In this document: positions 62,915 to 64,000 of the stretch, piece by piece
Numbering within the stretch: the first letter of the stretch is position 1
How the letters are laid out: every line of letters begins with the position of its first letter
DNA from: Bacteroidales bacterium UBA4116
Lineage (GTDB): Bacteria; Bacteroidota; Bacteroidia; Bacteroidales; Tannerellaceae
DNA: 64,000 bases
NCBI GenBank assembly: GCA_002381645.1
Contig: DFXE01000025.1
Coordinates: forward strand, 1-64,000
Direction of reading: 5' to 3'
Notes under the pieces: model-generated
Seen by the model: the letters and a program-made list of their open reading frames with translations, nothing else
Database searches by the model: none
Told to the model about the DNA's origin: nothing
Translations under genes and position numbers: made by a program

Positions 62915-63955
62915 CTATTTATCGTTTATTTTCCAATAACCTGTTTTGTCGCTTCCTATGCGTTTTATTATTTTCTTTTCCTTAAGTTCTTTTATTCTTC
63001 GTTTTGCAGTGCTTAAACTTATATTCAAACTTTCACTGATTTGTCTTGCCGTTATTTTACTATTTTGCTTTATTAAACTAAATACAGTGTCATTTACAGT
63101 GTCATTCTTTGATTTTACAGTGTCATTTACAGTGTCAGTAAACCGTACGAGCATATCTCTATTTCTTAATTCATTCTTTTCACCCAGAAGAAGGTTACGA
63201 AAGAAACGTTCCAAATATTCCGGGTTGCGAGTAACTCCGTTCTGTATGTTTTGATAATTGGCTCTCACCAAGGCGTTTCGGAAGTACCATGAATGATCTG
63301 CAAAAAGATCATTTTCGACATTAAAACCCATTGATCGTAAGTATTGGATAGTGAAGACGGCAACTGTCCGTGTATTTCCTTCACCAAATGGATGTATTTG
63401 CCATAAACCTGATACAAACTTTGCGATATGATTTACAACTAGCTCCATGTTTAAGCCTCGGTAGTTGAATTGCTTTTCTTGTTCAATATCGTATTCAATA
63501 GCTTTACGAAGATCAGATGCAGACACATAAAGAACAGTATCTCCAAGAAGTACCCACTCTTTTTTAGTAATATTATAGTCACGAATTTTACCCGCAAACT
63601 TTAATACGCCATCAAATATACGTCGGTGTACAGCCGTAAATCCAGCTACAGTAAATGCAAAGGAACGTTCACTTAATAGTTTGGCAATATTAGCTGAGAC
63701 TTTATCTGCTTCTTCTGTGCCGTCCGTATCATTTATACGAATCGTCTTTGACTTGTAGTAGCTTTTAATAAGCTGTTGTACTTCTTCAATGGTAATATCG
63801 CCTTCAATATTTTTTTTAGCTGCTGAGATGAGATATTCAGAAGGTTTTAAACCGTCTACTTGTTGTAGTCCTATAGCAGTTTTCCAGACTTCGGCTTTTT
63901 CAGCTTTATTTGGTTCGCCTTGTCGCAGGTATTCTTCGAAATTATCCATTTTCAA
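62915..63955 (-). CDS. Fic-domain protein with C-terminal winged HTH
   Basis: About 346 residues. The N-terminal region holds KNIEGDITIEEVQQLIKSYY, similar to VbhA-type Fic-inhibiting segments, though the usual Ser/Thr four residues before the Glu is Lys here. The Fic core has HPFGEGNTR (HPFxxGNxR), the AMP-transfer active site. The C-terminus (about 285-346) is a winged HTH with ITARQISESLNISLSTAKRRI. Fic proteins attach AMP to target proteins. The start is either 63955 or the ATG at 63949. Probably a self-regulated AMPylator. Confidence 0.88.
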   Translation of the reverse strand: MKMDNFEEYLRQGEPNKAEKAEVWKTAIGLQQVDGLKPSEYLISAAKKNIEGDITIEEVQQLIKSYYKSKTIRINDTDGTEEADKVSANIAKLLSERSFAFTVAGFTAVHRRIFDGVLKFAGKIRDYNITKKEWVLLGDTVLYVSASDLRKAIEYDIEQEKQFNYRGLNMELVVNHIAKFVSGLWQIHPFGEGNTRTVAVFTIQYLRSMGFNVENDLFADHSWYFRNALVRANYQNIQNGVTRNPEYLERFFRNLLLGEKNELRNRDMLVRFTDTVNDTVKSKNDTVNDTVFSLIKQNSKITARQISESLNISLSTAKRRIKELKEKKIIKRIGSDKTGYWKINDK

Positions 63956-64000
63956 CTTTTTGTATTGAACTAACTTAACAGAAATTCAGATGCCGGAATT

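Overview
The window looks like chromosomal DNA from a member of the Bacteroidales. The evidence is a -7 promoter element of the form TAnnTTTG before many genes, absence of strong Shine-Dalgarno sites, a very large protein with a C-terminal type IX secretion sorting domain, a TonB-dependent receptor, meso-diaminopimelate dehydrogenase, and a leuA-leuC-leuD-leuA2-leuB gene order. The family cannot be fixed by eye; Dysgonomonadaceae or a related group is my guess. I saw no rRNA, tRNA, CRISPR array or complete insertion sequence.

Layout. 1-1.4 kb: a SIR2-TPR protein cut by the window edge. 1.7-3.8 kb: a membrane-anchored protein ending in MORN/YwqK-like repeats. 3.9-8.1 kb: a two-domain cysteine-protease inhibitor (chagasin-like plus cystatin-like), divergent from two membrane-bound AraC-type regulators and a YiiX-like papain-fold hydrolase. 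8.1-12.3 kb: a five-gene minus-strand run of AraC/GyrI-type sensors with a DNA glycosylase. 12.4-16.9 kb: an NCS2 permease, a TonB receptor and RsgA. 17-25 kb: envelope proteins, a decayed ureohydrolase gene, YetF/DUF389 membrane proteins, an AstE-like amidohydrolase, a 676-bp hairpin-rich gap and a PQQ-type sugar dehydrogenase. 25.3-32.3 kb: a leucine operon with a visible attenuation leader, containing a second isopropylmalate/citramalate synthase and methylglyoxal synthase. 32.4-38.7 kb: a minus-strand housekeeping run (Gfo/Idh/MocA oxidoreductase, nagB, flavodiiron protein, lgt, ddh, aldo/keto reductase). 38.9-40.3 kb: a Crp/Fnr regulator and an ICMT-like methyltransferase with a Crp/Fnr-type palindrome between them. 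40.4-46.9 kb: a 2149-residue T9SS cargo protein. 47-57.6 kb: CAT-like acetyltransferase, trpS, a Tat-exported TIM barrel protein, GNATs, MBL hydrolase, MmcQ/YjbR, GyrI-like protein, lipid A deacylase-like barrel and DUF5009. 57.6-60.8 kb: small exported proteins. 61-62.6 kb: a type III polyketide synthase plus ICMT-like methyltransferase pair. 62.9-64 kb: a Fic protein.

The most unusual items are the chagasin-cystatin fusion with a phased repeat array in its divergent promoter region; a 19-bp element placed identically, 21 bp upstream of the -7 box, before two distant GyrI-domain loci; the leader peptide with terminator/antiterminator before leuA; mgsA inside the leucine operon; and the type III PKS pair. 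Many start codons were moved downstream because the longest reading frame would begin inside or upstream of a TAnnTTTG promoter.
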